NCBI RefSeq assembly: GCF_000152945.2
Contig: NC_020830.1
Location: 2,490,501 to 2,554,500, forward strand
Length of the DNA: 64,000 nt
Direction of reading: 5' to 3'
Source of the DNA: Polaribacter sp. MED152
GTDB lineage: Bacteria > Bacteroidota > Bacteroidia > Flavobacteriales > Flavobacteriaceae
Shown here piece by piece: positions 44,431-52,713 of the stretch (its first letter is position 1; the number at the start of each line of letters is the position of its first letter). Position numbers and translations under genes: made by a program. The notes below the pieces were generated by a model. It was not told the origin of the DNA and ran no database searches. It saw only the letters and a program-made list of their open reading frames with translations.

Positions 44431-46017
44431 CTACTTTAAAACAATGGTTTGCATCGCTTTTGCCTCAATTATTGAACTATAATTATCATTTTCTATATTC
44501 AAAGAAATTTCAAATGAATCTTCGTTATTGTTGTAAACTACAAGTACTAAACTGCCATCTTTATTCTTAGCAGTAGTGTAAATAACACCATCAATTTTTG
44601 AACTTTTTGCATCAATTCTAACTGCATTAGGCCTAATAAATTTACTAAAATGGCCCAATAAATAATATAAAGGAGTGTATATGACTTCGTCTGTATTTGG
44701 ATTTATCAGAACAGGAGCGCTATTAAAATTGTCATAAGGATTTGGTTTGCCTTCATTACTTAAAATCATGCACCATTCAATATAGCCTTGTGTACCATGA
44801 TTTAAATCTGTAATAATATCATAGGCATAAGTTTCAAAAGGAATAAATTTACCTGCATAATCTGTGCTTTCTCTCCAATACTGGCCAATAGGATCTTTAA
44901 CATCTAAATCAATACTAGATTCGGTATGAATCATGGCTTTTTTAGGCCAGTTTTTATGCAGTTTGTCTAGTTCATGAGCATAATAGTTATTTGCTTTCAA
45001 CTCAGAATTGGCATACCAATGAAACCCAGTTCCCCAAGCATATTTATTCGCTTCAGCATCATTATAGATGGTGTTTGCATAATTATTCATCACAGATTTG
45101 TTATGGTCGTAGATTATAATTTTAACGCCTTCATTTAGATTAGAAGTATTTAAATGACCATCTTTTACAAATTGAGGGCCTAAATGATTTTTTAAAAAAT
45201 CTCTACCTTGTTCTGGTGTAAAACCATTACTATCCCATCTAGCATCATGATAATGAAGTGGTTCATTTTGTGGAGTTAAACCCCAAATATCAATTCCCTC
45301 TTCTTTATAGGCGCTTACATATTTAGACAAATATTCTGCCCAAATAGGATAGTATTTTGGGAGTAAACTACCATTTGTCATTGGGCTAGTTTCATTACTT
45401 TTCATCCAAGAAGGAGGGCTCCAGGGTGAAGCAATCAATTTAAAATCTGCACCTTCAACATCTAAAGCCTCTTTAATCATTGGTATTAAATCATAACTAG
45501 GCTCTTCTAGAACAATGTTTTTTACTTGATTGTTTTCGTTTCCTGTGAATCCTTTTAAATCTTCGTGAATACTAAGTGTTGATAAACTCAAATCGTTTTC
45601 CTCTACATACGTATAGTGATTGTTGGAATAGTCGCTACTATTTATATGAGTTCTGGTTAATGAAAAGCCAACGCCCTTTGTTGGGCTAAAAAGTTTGTTT
45701 AATACATCTTTACGAAGATCTGCAGGAATTGTTGCCAAATTCCAAGCTGAAGATTCTGTAAATGATGCTCCAAATCCATAATATTTTTGAAATTCAACTT
45801 CAGGATGAATTGAAATATTAACTTTTTTTGAGGCTTTTTTATCTTCTGAATTATTAGCTGTTGTGACTAATTTTAGGTTATCACCAGAAAAAGAAGTTTG
45901 GTAAACTTCTAGTTTGTATTTCTTAGACTCTTTTTGCGGTTTACAACTACCAATTAAAAGGAAACTAAATAAAATTAATGATTTTACTATGTATTGGTTG
46001 ATACTTTTTACTGGCAT
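44431..46017 (-). CDS. Glycoside hydrolase family 30 lipoprotein
   Basis: 528 residues with a lipobox (LIGSC, Cys25). A TIM barrel with beta-sandwich C-terminus. Catalytic residues fit E252 in GLTPQNEP (acid/base) and E366 in MIHTESS (nucleophile); ASPWSPPSWMKSN is the usual substrate-cleft motif. The family includes glucosylceramidases and beta-1,6-glucanases; beta-1,6-glucan of algae is a plausible target in a marine bacterium (inference). No SusCD pair is nearby, so it is not in a typical polysaccharide utilisation locus. The small gene at 46030 is 12 bases upstream. Confidence 0.9.
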   Translation of the reverse strand: MPVKSINQYIVKSLILFSFLLIGSCKPQKESKKYKLEVYQTSFSGDNLKLVTTANNSEDKKASKKVNISIHPEVEFQKYYGFGASFTESSAWNLATIPADLRKDVLNKLFSPTKGVGFSLTRTHINSSDYSNNHYTYVEENDLSLSTLSIHEDLKGFTGNENNQVKNIVLEEPSYDLIPMIKEALDVEGADFKLIASPWSPPSWMKSNETSPMTNGSLLPKYYPIWAEYLSKYVSAYKEEGIDIWGLTPQNEPLHYHDARWDSNGFTPEQGRDFLKNHLGPQFVKDGHLNTSNLNEGVKIIIYDHNKSVMNNYANTIYNDAEANKYAWGTGFHWYANSELKANNYYAHELDKLHKNWPKKAMIHTESSIDLDVKDPIGQYWRESTDYAGKFIPFETYAYDIITDLNHGTQGYIEWCMILSNEGKPNPYDNFNSAPVLINPNTDEVIYTPLYYLLGHFSKFIRPNAVRIDAKSSKIDGVIYTTAKNKDGSLVLVVYNNNEDSFEISLNIENDNYSSIIEAKAMQTIVLK

Positions 46018-46029
46018 TGTATTTCTAAT

Positions 46030-46263
46030 TTATGCTATTTCTCCTCTATGTGGTTTTAAGGCATCTCTATACGTTTTCATGTCTTTTTCATCAACAATTA
46101 TGTAGGCAGAAACCAACATAGGATTGTTTTCTTTGATGTCAATTTCATGAAACGCTAGTTTTTCTAAAACAGCAAATTCTTTTAAATGTATAGTATGATG
46201 TTTTGCAGTTTCTTTTGCATCAGAGCCTCTAAAATCCCACAATAATTTAATTTTTCTATCCAT
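46030..46263 (-). CDS. Small conserved-looking protein, unknown function
   Basis: 77 residues, cytoplasmic by composition (no signal peptide or membrane segment). MDRKIKLLWDFRGSDAKETAKHHTIHLKEF is followed by an alpha/beta half with YIIVDEKDMKTYRDALKPH; it could be a ferredoxin-like alpha/beta fold. I do not recognise the family. Between thiamine pyrophosphokinase (5-base gap) and the GH30 gene (12-base gap), so it is probably co-transcribed with both. Confidence 0.6.
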   Translation of the reverse strand: MDRKIKLLWDFRGSDAKETAKHHTIHLKEFAVLEKLAFHEIDIKENNPMLVSAYIIVDEKDMKTYRDALKPHRGEIA

Positions 46264-46268
46264 TTTAT

Positions 46269-46874
46269 TTAATGATTGATGAAGATAAATAAATTTCCTT
46301 CTGTAAAGGAAATACTAAGTTCATTTTTAACAGCTTTATTTCTAGTGCCTATTCTTTCTCCAAAAGTCAAGTTTTCGTTTTTTAAAGGATATTGCAATCC
46401 TTGAGTGGAAATTTGCTTTGCTTCAGGAAAAGGTATTAGTGAAACAATTTTTTCTTTGCAGTTTTTAATTGATGTAACCTTATCAGCTAAAAAATACATG
46501 CTATAATTATCAAAAAAGGTAAGTTTTAATTTGTGTTGCCATTGAATAGTTGTGTGTAAATTACCCAAAAAATGATCTTGTTCTGCACCACTTGCACCAA
46601 AAACATCAATATGATAAAATCCTTTATCAAATAGAATTTGAAGTATTTTATCAAAATCTGTAAAATCTTGATCTGGAGTTTCTATGAATTCTATTTCTTT
46701 TGGAAAATTGGTTAAAGAATCAAAATCGCCAGTGACAAAATTAGGAGAAACGTTGTTTTCTTCTAAATATTTGTAAGCACCATCAGTAGCGCAAATGAGT
46801 TTATACTTATCTAAATTTGGTAATTTCTTTGGTTTATCACCATTTAATAATAAGAAAACTTTGTCTTTTTTCAT
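46269..46874 (-). CDS. Thiamine pyrophosphokinase
   Basis: 201 residues. Transfers pyrophosphate from ATP to thiamine, giving thiamine diphosphate. Motifs are CATDGAYKYL, VTGDFDSL and the aspartate-rich TPDQDFTDFDK, followed by GASGAEQDHFLGNL; the C-terminal thiamine-binding beta domain includes the SLIPFPEAKQISTQGLQYPL region. First of a three-gene minus-strand run after the hairpin at 46891. Confidence 0.9.
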   Translation of the reverse strand: MKKDKVFLLLNGDKPKKLPNLDKYKLICATDGAYKYLEENNVSPNFVTGDFDSLTNFPKEIEFIETPDQDFTDFDKILQILFDKGFYHIDVFGASGAEQDHFLGNLHTTIQWQHKLKLTFFDNYSMYFLADKVTSIKNCKEKIVSLIPFPEAKQISTQGLQYPLKNENLTFGERIGTRNKAVKNELSISFTEGNLFIFINH

Positions 46875-46890
46875 TTACACAAAAATACAA

Positions 46891-46930
46891 ACAAAAAAAA
46901 CATCAACTCTAATACAGAGTTGATGTTTTT
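46891..46930. terminator. Terminator upstream of the thiamine pyrophosphokinase gene
   Basis: The 14-bp inverted repeat AAAACATCAACTCT/AGAGTTGATGTTTT has loop AATAC and A/T tracts on both sides. It ends the minus-strand gene at 46952. Confidence 0.88.
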
Positions 46931-46951
46931 AAAAGCAAATAATGTGAATAA

Positions 46952-47287
46952 TTAGCTTTTTTTAGAAATCAAAATAATAGAAAAAAGTTTCCCAATTAGA
47001 AAGATTACTAAACCAAAAGTGGGGGACAATAAGCCAACTTTAAGACCGCCAGCCAAAACTTGTGAAGAAATATCTGCTGCTTGTGAAATGGCTTCTAAGG
47101 CACCTAGCATTCCAATAATAAAACCTAAAACTCCAAACACAAAAGAAAATAAACTAAGTTCTTTTAATAAATTTCTAGTTTTTTCAGAATTGTCTTTTAA
47201 TCCTTTTACAAATAAAACAATAATTGCAATTAATAGTAGTAATAAAGGAACCATAAATATTGGTCCACCTTCCATAATAAAGTTCAT
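46952..47287 (-). CDS. Mini MotA/TolQ/ExbB-like membrane protein
   Basis: 111 residues with three hydrophobic segments (about 9-27, 46-66, 86-108). MEGGPIFMVPLLLLLIAIIV resembles the start of MotA/TolQ/ExbB proton-channel subunits (EGGxxMxxxxL), and the second half (ALEAISQAADISSQVLAGGLKVGLLSPTFGLVIF, in part) matches their A-x(n)-G-L-x(3)-L/T-T/F-G-L pattern. It is less than half the family length and lacks the cytoplasmic domain. No ExbD/TolR partner is adjacent. Confidence 0.65.
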   Translation of the reverse strand: MNFIMEGGPIFMVPLLLLLIAIIVLFVKGLKDNSEKTRNLLKELSLFSFVFGVLGFIIGMLGALEAISQAADISSQVLAGGLKVGLLSPTFGLVIFLIGKLFSIILISKKS

Positions 47288-47456
47288 AATGTATCTTTTT
47301 TAATTATAGTGTAAATGTATCTTTAAATAGTAGTTTGTAATTTTATTTGCGACGAACTTCTAAATTTCAACTGCTTTTAACCTAAATGTTAGTCTTAGTA
47401 CTATTTTACACAAAACAAGTAGAATCGACTATTAAAACTGTAATTCGTCTCTAGTT

Positions 47457-47464
47457 TACTTTTG
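47457..47464 (+). promoter_or_regulatory. Putative -7 element for the two-component pair
   Basis: TACTTTTG matches TAnnTTTG, 28 bases before the kinase ATG at 47493; -33 not convincing. The rest of the 205-base gap (47288-47492) shows nothing else I can name. Confidence 0.45.
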
Positions 47465-47492
47465 CAAGATAAAAAAAACCTTATTTTGTAGT

Positions 47493-48548
47493 ATGAATAA
47501 AAATGTACTTCATAAAATAAAAAAAGTGCCTTTACACCTCTTGTTTTGGGTAGGTATTTGGTTTTTCTTTTTTACTTTTTTTAGTGTAGGTTCTGCCAAT
47601 AAGAGTTTTATTTTTTGGTTTTCTACCATTTTAAGTGCAGTATCCATTGTAGCTTCTTACAGTTTTATGTATCAAATTATTCCAGATTATTTAATACAAA
47701 AAAAGTACAGCAAGTTTGCTTTATATACCATTTATGCTTTTTTATTTAGCATGAGTGTGGTTTTAATGACTATGGTTTTTGGTTTTGTGTTTTTCTATAA
47801 TTTAGATTATCAAACAATGCCAAGTTTAACCAAAAACCCTAGTGTTATTTTAGTTTGTGTGTTCTTTATTGTGGCTATTATGAGTAGTTATAAAGTAGTA
47901 AAATATAATCTAAAAACTATTGATGATAAACGAGTTTTAGAAACCAAAATTTTAAAAACAGAACTGCAATTAAAAGAGCAAGAATTAAGGTTTTTAAAAA
48001 TGCAAATTCATCCTCATTTTTTATTCAATACTTTGAATACTATTTACGGTTTTGCCTTAAAAAAATCTGAACATACTTCAGAAATGATACTTAAGCTTTC
48101 TAATTTATTAGATTATATTTTATATCAAATAGAAGAGCCTTTTGTATCTTTAAATGACGAAATAAAACACATTAATAATTACATCTCTTTAGAAAAACTG
48201 CGCTTTCAGGATGGTTTAGACGTGGATTTTGTTGCTGAAGGTATTAATGATGATATAGAAATTCCACCTATGCTATTTTTGCCTTTTGTAGAAAATGCTT
48301 TTAAACATGGACATCAAATAAACAACGTTTTAAAAGTTAAAATTCATTTAGAGCTAGTAGAGCATAGTTTGATTTTTAAAATGATCAATTCTACCAACTT
48401 TAAGAGCCAAACAAAAGAAGGTATTGGCCTGGTTAATATAAAAAAGCGATTAGAAATGATTTATAATGATACTTTTGATTTAAATATTAAGAGTAACTCA
48501 GATTTGTATTCAGTTCAATTGTCAATCCCAATAAAAAAGCATGAATAA
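47493..48548 (+). CDS. LytS-type sensor histidine kinase
   Basis: 351 residues. Four membrane helices (about 15-32, 39-60, 76-102, 117-134) with almost no extracytoplasmic domain, so it probably senses within the membrane. A short coiled coil leads to the His_kinase domain: MQIHPHFLFNTLNTIYGF with phospho-acceptor H175, and the ATP-binding FLPFVENAFKHG and GIGLVNIKKRLEMIY. It overlaps the regulator gene by 8 bases, so they are cognate. Confidence 0.92.
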   Translation: MNKNVLHKIKKVPLHLLFWVGIWFFFFTFFSVGSANKSFIFWFSTILSAVSIVASYSFMYQIIPDYLIQKKYSKFALYTIYAFLFSMSVVLMTMVFGFVFFYNLDYQTMPSLTKNPSVILVCVFFIVAIMSSYKVVKYNLKTIDDKRVLETKILKTELQLKEQELRFLKMQIHPHFLFNTLNTIYGFALKKSEHTSEMILKLSNLLDYILYQIEEPFVSLNDEIKHINNYISLEKLRFQDGLDVDFVAEGINDDIEIPPMLFLPFVENAFKHGHQINNVLKVKIHLELVEHSLIFKMINSTNFKSQTKEGIGLVNIKKRLEMIYNDTFDLNIKSNSDLYSVQLSIPIKKHE

Positions 48549-49227
48549 GTACAGTTGTGTTATTGTAGATGATGAGCCAATGGCTAGAGAAATTTTAGAA
48601 TCCTATATTCTAAAAACACCTTTTTTAGTCTTGAAAAAGGTATGTAAAAATGCATCAGAAGCTATTTTGTTCATGCAGTCTAATACAGTTGATCTTTATT
48701 TTTTAGACATAAACATGCCAGAAATAAGTGGTTTGAGTTTGGCAAAAATCATTAAAAACAACTCAAAAATTATTTTTACAACGGCTTATAGAGATTATGC
48801 TGTGGAAGGTTTTAATTTAAATATTGTAGATTATTTGTTAAAACCATTCTCTTTTGATCGATTTTTAGAAGCCGTAGAAAAAGCGACAAGTGTTGAAGAT
48901 AAAGTTGAGGTGAAACATGATTTTATGTTCGTAAGGTCAGATCGAAAAATGATAAAGATAGATTTCAATTCTATCTTATATATAGAAAGCTTAAGTGATT
49001 ACCTTAGAATTTACTTGGAAGATAAAACTGTGGTTTGTAGAGAAACCATAAGCGGATTTGAAGAAAAATTACCAAAACAACTGTTTATTAGAACTCATAG
49101 ATCTTTTATAGCAGCAATAAAAAAGATAAATTCTTACACAAATGAGTTCTTAGAAATTAAAGATAAAGCTGTGCCTATTAGTAGAAGTTATAAAGAATCG
49201 GTTTTAGATAAATTAGCAGAATTATAG
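48541..49227 (+). CDS. LytTR-family response regulator
   Basis: 228 residues. The receiver domain has the acidic pocket VDDEP (9-13), phosphorylation site D56 (FLDINMPE) and K101 (LLKPF). The C-terminal LytTR DNA-binding domain (about 125-225) shows ILYIESLSDYLRIYL and FIRTHRSFIAAIKKI. It is cognate to the LytS-type kinase just upstream. Targets unknown; the mevalonate genes follow 34 bases later and might be read through. Confidence 0.93.
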   Translation: MNKYSCVIVDDEPMAREILESYILKTPFLVLKKVCKNASEAILFMQSNTVDLYFLDINMPEISGLSLAKIIKNNSKIIFTTAYRDYAVEGFNLNIVDYLLKPFSFDRFLEAVEKATSVEDKVEVKHDFMFVRSDRKMIKIDFNSILYIESLSDYLRIYLEDKTVVCRETISGFEEKLPKQLFIRTHRSFIAAIKKINSYTNEFLEIKDKAVPISRSYKESVLDKLAEL

Positions 49228-49261
49228 TTATAGGTTTATATTTGTAGTAAATTTTTATACT

Positions 49262-50341
49262 TTGAATACAGATCAGTTTTTAGTAAAATCAGACATAAAT
49301 TTAATAGAAAACACAAAGTTTACTTGGAAAACTCCAAGTAACATTGCATTGGTTAAATATTGGGGTAAGAGCAATCCTCAAATACCAAAAAACGCTTCTA
49401 TTAGCTTTACTTTAAATAACTGCCATACAATAACCACTATTGAGTTTGAGAAGATAGAAAAAACCACTGAGGTTACTTTTGATTTGTTTTTTGAAGGTAA
49501 AAAGAAAGAAGAATTTAAGCCTAAAATTGCAGAGTTTTTTAAACGAATACAAGACTATTGTCCTTACATTTTTAATTATAAAATGACGATAAATTCAGAA
49601 AACTCATTTCCTCATTCCAGTGGAATTGCTTCTTCAGCAAGTGGATTAAGTGCAATTGCAATGTGCTTAATGAGCTTAGAAAATGAATTGGTACAAGATT
49701 TATCTCAAGATTTCATAAATAAAAAAGCATCTTTTTTGGCTAGGCTAGGTTCTGGAAGTGCAAGTAGAAGTATAGAAGGGCCTTTAGTTGTTTGGGGAGA
49801 ACATCCTGCAATTGTAGAAAGTTCAGATTTGTATGGTGTGCAATTTCCTTTTAAAGTAGATCCTATTTTTCAAAATTACCAAGATGTAATTTTACTGGTA
49901 GATAAAGGTGAAAAACAAGTTTCGAGTACTGTTGGGCATAACTTAATGCACAATCATCCTTATGCAACAAATAGGTTTCAACAAGCGAATGACAATCTTG
50001 GAAAAATTACTACCATTTTACAAGAAGGTAAAATTAAAGAATTTATTCATTTGGTAGAAAGTGAGGCGCTTACACTACATGCAATGATGCTTACAAGTTC
50101 TCCTTATTTTATTTTGATGAAACCAAATACGCTAGAGATCATTAACAGCATCTGGGAGTACAGAAATAATACCAATAGTAATATTTGTTTTACTCTAGAT
50201 GCAGGTGCAAACGTACATGTGTTGTTTCCTGAAAATGAGAAAGATGAAGTGCTACAATTCATTGATAAAGAGTTGTCTAAGTACTGTCAGAAAAATCATT
50301 ATATTTGTGATACAGTAGGTTTAGGCGCTACAAAAATGTAA
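49262..50341 (+). CDS. mvaD: Diphosphomevalonate decarboxylase
   Basis: Converts mevalonate 5-diphosphate to isopentenyl diphosphate with ATP. 359 residues from a TTG start, since no ATG lies before the conserved APSNIALVKYWGK-type segment (here TPSNIALVKYWGK). The GHMP phosphate loop is PHSSGIASSASGLSAIA, with SRSIEGPLVVWGE and the catalytic aspartate in FTLDAGANVH. It shows that this organism uses the mevalonate route rather than the MEP route. Confidence 0.92.
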   Translation: MNTDQFLVKSDINLIENTKFTWKTPSNIALVKYWGKSNPQIPKNASISFTLNNCHTITTIEFEKIEKTTEVTFDLFFEGKKKEEFKPKIAEFFKRIQDYCPYIFNYKMTINSENSFPHSSGIASSASGLSAIAMCLMSLENELVQDLSQDFINKKASFLARLGSGSASRSIEGPLVVWGEHPAIVESSDLYGVQFPFKVDPIFQNYQDVILLVDKGEKQVSSTVGHNLMHNHPYATNRFQQANDNLGKITTILQEGKIKEFIHLVESEALTLHAMMLTSSPYFILMKPNTLEIINSIWEYRNNTNSNICFTLDAGANVHVLFPENEKDEVLQFIDKELSKYCQKNHYICDTVGLGATKM

Positions 50342-50366
50342 CTTACTTGCTGTTAATAAGCCCTTT

Positions 50367-50771
50367 ATGAATTTCAAAATAATATCACCTTTACTTTTTT
50401 TACTTTTTATTTCTTTTGCATCTCAAGCTCAAAGCAAGGTTTATTTTGATGCCAATTGGAATGTAGTTACCAAAGAAAAAGCGGTTTATTACAGAACAAT
50501 TGCTACAGAAAAATCTAAAAAGCAATGGATTATAGACTACTATATTTCTGGAAAAAAAGCACAAGAAGCCAACTATATTAAAGGAAAACCAGATGGTAAG
50601 TTTTTAATGTATTACGATTCTGGAGAATTAAAAAGTATTGGTTTTTATGAAGATGGTTTAAGGGAAGGTGTTTGGAAAACCTATGATAAAAACGGAAAAA
50701 TTATAAAAAAAGGGAAATACAAGAATGGTGAAAAAGTGGGAGTTTGGAAAACTTTTTACAAAAACCTGTAA
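50367..50771 (+). CDS. Secreted YwqK/MORN-repeat-like protein
   Basis: 134 residues with a signal peptide (1-20, ASQAQS). The C-terminal half has three MORN-like repeats (PDGKFLMYYDSGELKSIGFY, EDGLREGVWKTYDKNGKII, KNGEKVGVWKTFYKN). Such repeats are often surface exposed and occur in YwqK-like proteins. Function unknown. It sits between the two mevalonate genes. Confidence 0.8.
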   Translation: MNFKIISPLLFLLFISFASQAQSKVYFDANWNVVTKEKAVYYRTIATEKSKKQWIIDYYISGKKAQEANYIKGKPDGKFLMYYDSGELKSIGFYEDGLREGVWKTYDKNGKIIKKGKYKNGEKVGVWKTFYKNL

Positions 50772-50822
50772 ATCCTATTAACATAAATATTCGTATTTTT
50801 GTAAAACAATTGTAAAAGAGAA

Positions 50823-51749
50823 ATGAAAGGTCCATTATTTTATGCTAAAATTCTTCTTTTTGGAGAATATGGAATCATTAAAGATTCAAAAGGTTTAGCC
50901 ATACCATTTAACGCTTATAGAGGTGCTTTAAAATCATCTAAAGTTTTAGAAGGTGCAGCTAAAGAATCTAATGCTAATTTACTTCGTTTTTACAATCACT
51001 TATCTCAGTTAAATTCAGATAAAGTAACTTTTAATTTAGAAGCTTTTAAAAATGATATCGAAAACGGTATGTATTTCGATTCTTCTATTCCTCAGGGTTA
51101 TGGAGTAGGAAGTTCAGGAGCTTTAGTAGCCTCTATTTATGATAAATATGCTACAGATAAAATTACGGTTTTAGAAAATTTAACCAGAGAAAAACTACTT
51201 AAATTAAAGGAAATATTTTCTTTAATGGAATCTTTTTTTCATGGTAAAAGTTCTGGATTAGATCCTTTAAACTCTTATTTAAGTTTACCAATTTTAATCA
51301 ACTCAAAAGAAAATATTGAACCTGCAGGAATTCCTTCGCAAAAAGAGGGGAAAGGAGCAGTGTTTTTGTTAGATTCTGAGCAAATAGGAGAAACTGAACC
51401 TATGGTTAACATTTTTATGAATAAAATGAAAAACGAAGGGTTTAGAAAAATGATAAGCGAAGAATTTGCAATGCATACAGATGCTTGTATAGAAGACTTC
51501 TTATCTGGTAATGTTTCTTCTCTTTTTGGTAATGTTAAAAAATTATCTAAAGTTGTTTTAAAGAACTTTAAGCCAATGATACCTGTTGCTTTTCATAAAA
51601 TTTGGGCACAAGGTATAAATTCTAACGATTACTACTTGAAATTATGTGGTTCAGGAGGTGGTGGTTACATCTTAGGTTTTACAGAAGATTATAAAAAAGC
51701 GCAAGAAAGCCTTAAAGATTACAAGTTAGAATTAGTATACAGATTCTAA
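50823..51749 (+). CDS. Mevalonate kinase-like GHMP kinase
   Basis: 308 residues. Phosphorylates mevalonate at position 5, judging by motifs FYAKILLFGEYGII (start), the ATP loop PQGYGVGSSGALVA (about 91-104), HGKSSGLDPLNSYL with the catalytic Asp, and the third GHMP motif CGSGGGGYILGF. Context with mvaD and a prenyltransferase supports mevalonate kinase. A phosphomevalonate kinase is not in the window. Confidence 0.85.
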   Translation: MKGPLFYAKILLFGEYGIIKDSKGLAIPFNAYRGALKSSKVLEGAAKESNANLLRFYNHLSQLNSDKVTFNLEAFKNDIENGMYFDSSIPQGYGVGSSGALVASIYDKYATDKITVLENLTREKLLKLKEIFSLMESFFHGKSSGLDPLNSYLSLPILINSKENIEPAGIPSQKEGKGAVFLLDSEQIGETEPMVNIFMNKMKNEGFRKMISEEFAMHTDACIEDFLSGNVSSLFGNVKKLSKVVLKNFKPMIPVAFHKIWAQGINSNDYYLKLCGSGGGGYILGFTEDYKKAQESLKDYKLELVYRF

Positions 51750-51759
51750 ATCATCTCTT

Positions 51760-52677
51760 ATGAGTTCTTCTAAAATGAAGACTTTCCTTAAAAAAATTTT
51801 TAGTTTACTATCTGTTGTAAGAGGCTATAACATTTTGGTACTAATTGCTGCTCAATATTTAGCGGCTATCTTTATATTTTCACCTCAAAATTCGATTAGA
51901 GCTGTTGTTTTTGATTTACACTTATTATTTACTGTAATTGCAACTGTTTGTGTTGTGGCAGCTGGGTATATCATCAATAATTTTTATGATGTTAAGGTAG
52001 ATAGAATAAATAGACCAGTAAAAACAGGGATTGATAATTACGTAAAGCAGGAGACTAAATTAAGTCTCTACTTTCTATTAAATTTTGTTGGCTTTGTATT
52101 TTCTTGGTTGGTAAGTTGGAAAGCTGCTCTTTTCTTTTCGGTTTATATTTTCGGAATTTGGTTTTATTCGCACAAGCTAAAAAAATATCCTTTTACAGGA
52201 TTAATATCAGCCACTGTTTTAACCATCTTACCCTTTTTTGTCATTTTTGTGTATTTCAAAAACTTCTCAGAAATTATCTTTGTGCATGCCATTTTTCTAT
52301 TTTTAGTAATTATGGTTAGAGAGTTAATTAAAGATTTAGAAAATATGAAAGGTGCTCTAGCCAATAATTATAATACTTTTTCTGTGGCTTATGGTGAGCG
52401 AAAAACGAAAGAATTATCGATTGTTTTATTAATTTCTACCATATTTCCAATTGCTATATTATTTCGTTTTCCTGAATTGAGTTACATGAAATATTATTTT
52501 TACTTAGCCTTGGTTACCTTAATTGCTGTTGGTATTTTACTTTGGGTGTCACACCAGAAAAATCAATATAGATTGTTACATAATACTTTGAAGATCTTAC
52601 TCTTAATAGGTGTTTTTTGTTTGGTTTTTATAGATACTTCATTGCTCTTAGAAAAAGTAATAGATAGCCTAAATTAG
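51760..52677 (+). CDS. UbiA-family prenyltransferase, GGGP geranylgeranyltransferase-like
   Basis: 305 residues with about eight membrane helices. The first Asp-rich motif is NNFYDVKVDRINRP (N-x-x-x-D-x-x-x-D) and the second is ELIKDLENMKGA, both binding prenyl diphosphate-Mg. Members in this position are usually annotated as geranylgeranylglycerol-phosphate geranylgeranyltransferase, the archaeal ether-lipid enzyme. Whether it acts on GGGP, a quinone ring or another acceptor cannot be decided from sequence. It follows the mevalonate kinase gene after 10 bases. Confidence 0.8.
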   Translation: MSSSKMKTFLKKIFSLLSVVRGYNILVLIAAQYLAAIFIFSPQNSIRAVVFDLHLLFTVIATVCVVAAGYIINNFYDVKVDRINRPVKTGIDNYVKQETKLSLYFLLNFVGFVFSWLVSWKAALFFSVYIFGIWFYSHKLKKYPFTGLISATVLTILPFFVIFVYFKNFSEIIFVHAIFLFLVIMVRELIKDLENMKGALANNYNTFSVAYGERKTKELSIVLLISTIFPIAILFRFPELSYMKYYFYLALVTLIAVGILLWVSHQKNQYRLLHNTLKILLLIGVFCLVFIDTSLLLEKVIDSLN

Positions 52678-52691
52678 AAATCTAATTTAAG

Positions 52692-52699
52692 TACCTTTG
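52692..52699 (+). promoter_or_regulatory. Putative -7 element for the pseudouridine synthase gene
   Basis: TACCTTTG matches TAnnTTTG, 15 bases before the ATG at 52714. Just upstream (52671-52688) is the perfect inverted repeat AAATTAGA-AA-TCTAATTT overlapping the end of the UbiA gene. Confidence 0.45.
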
Positions 52700-52713
52700 C
52701 AAAAATTTATAAA

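Noticed and set aside
44431..46017. GH30 gene as part of a polysaccharide utilisation locus
   Set aside because: No SusC/SusD pair, sulfatase or other glycosidase adjacent; neighbours are housekeeping genes.
47288..47492. Small RNA gene in the gap before the two-component pair
   Set aside because: Only a -7 element close to the kinase gene; no stable hairpin with T run or conserved RNA motif visible.
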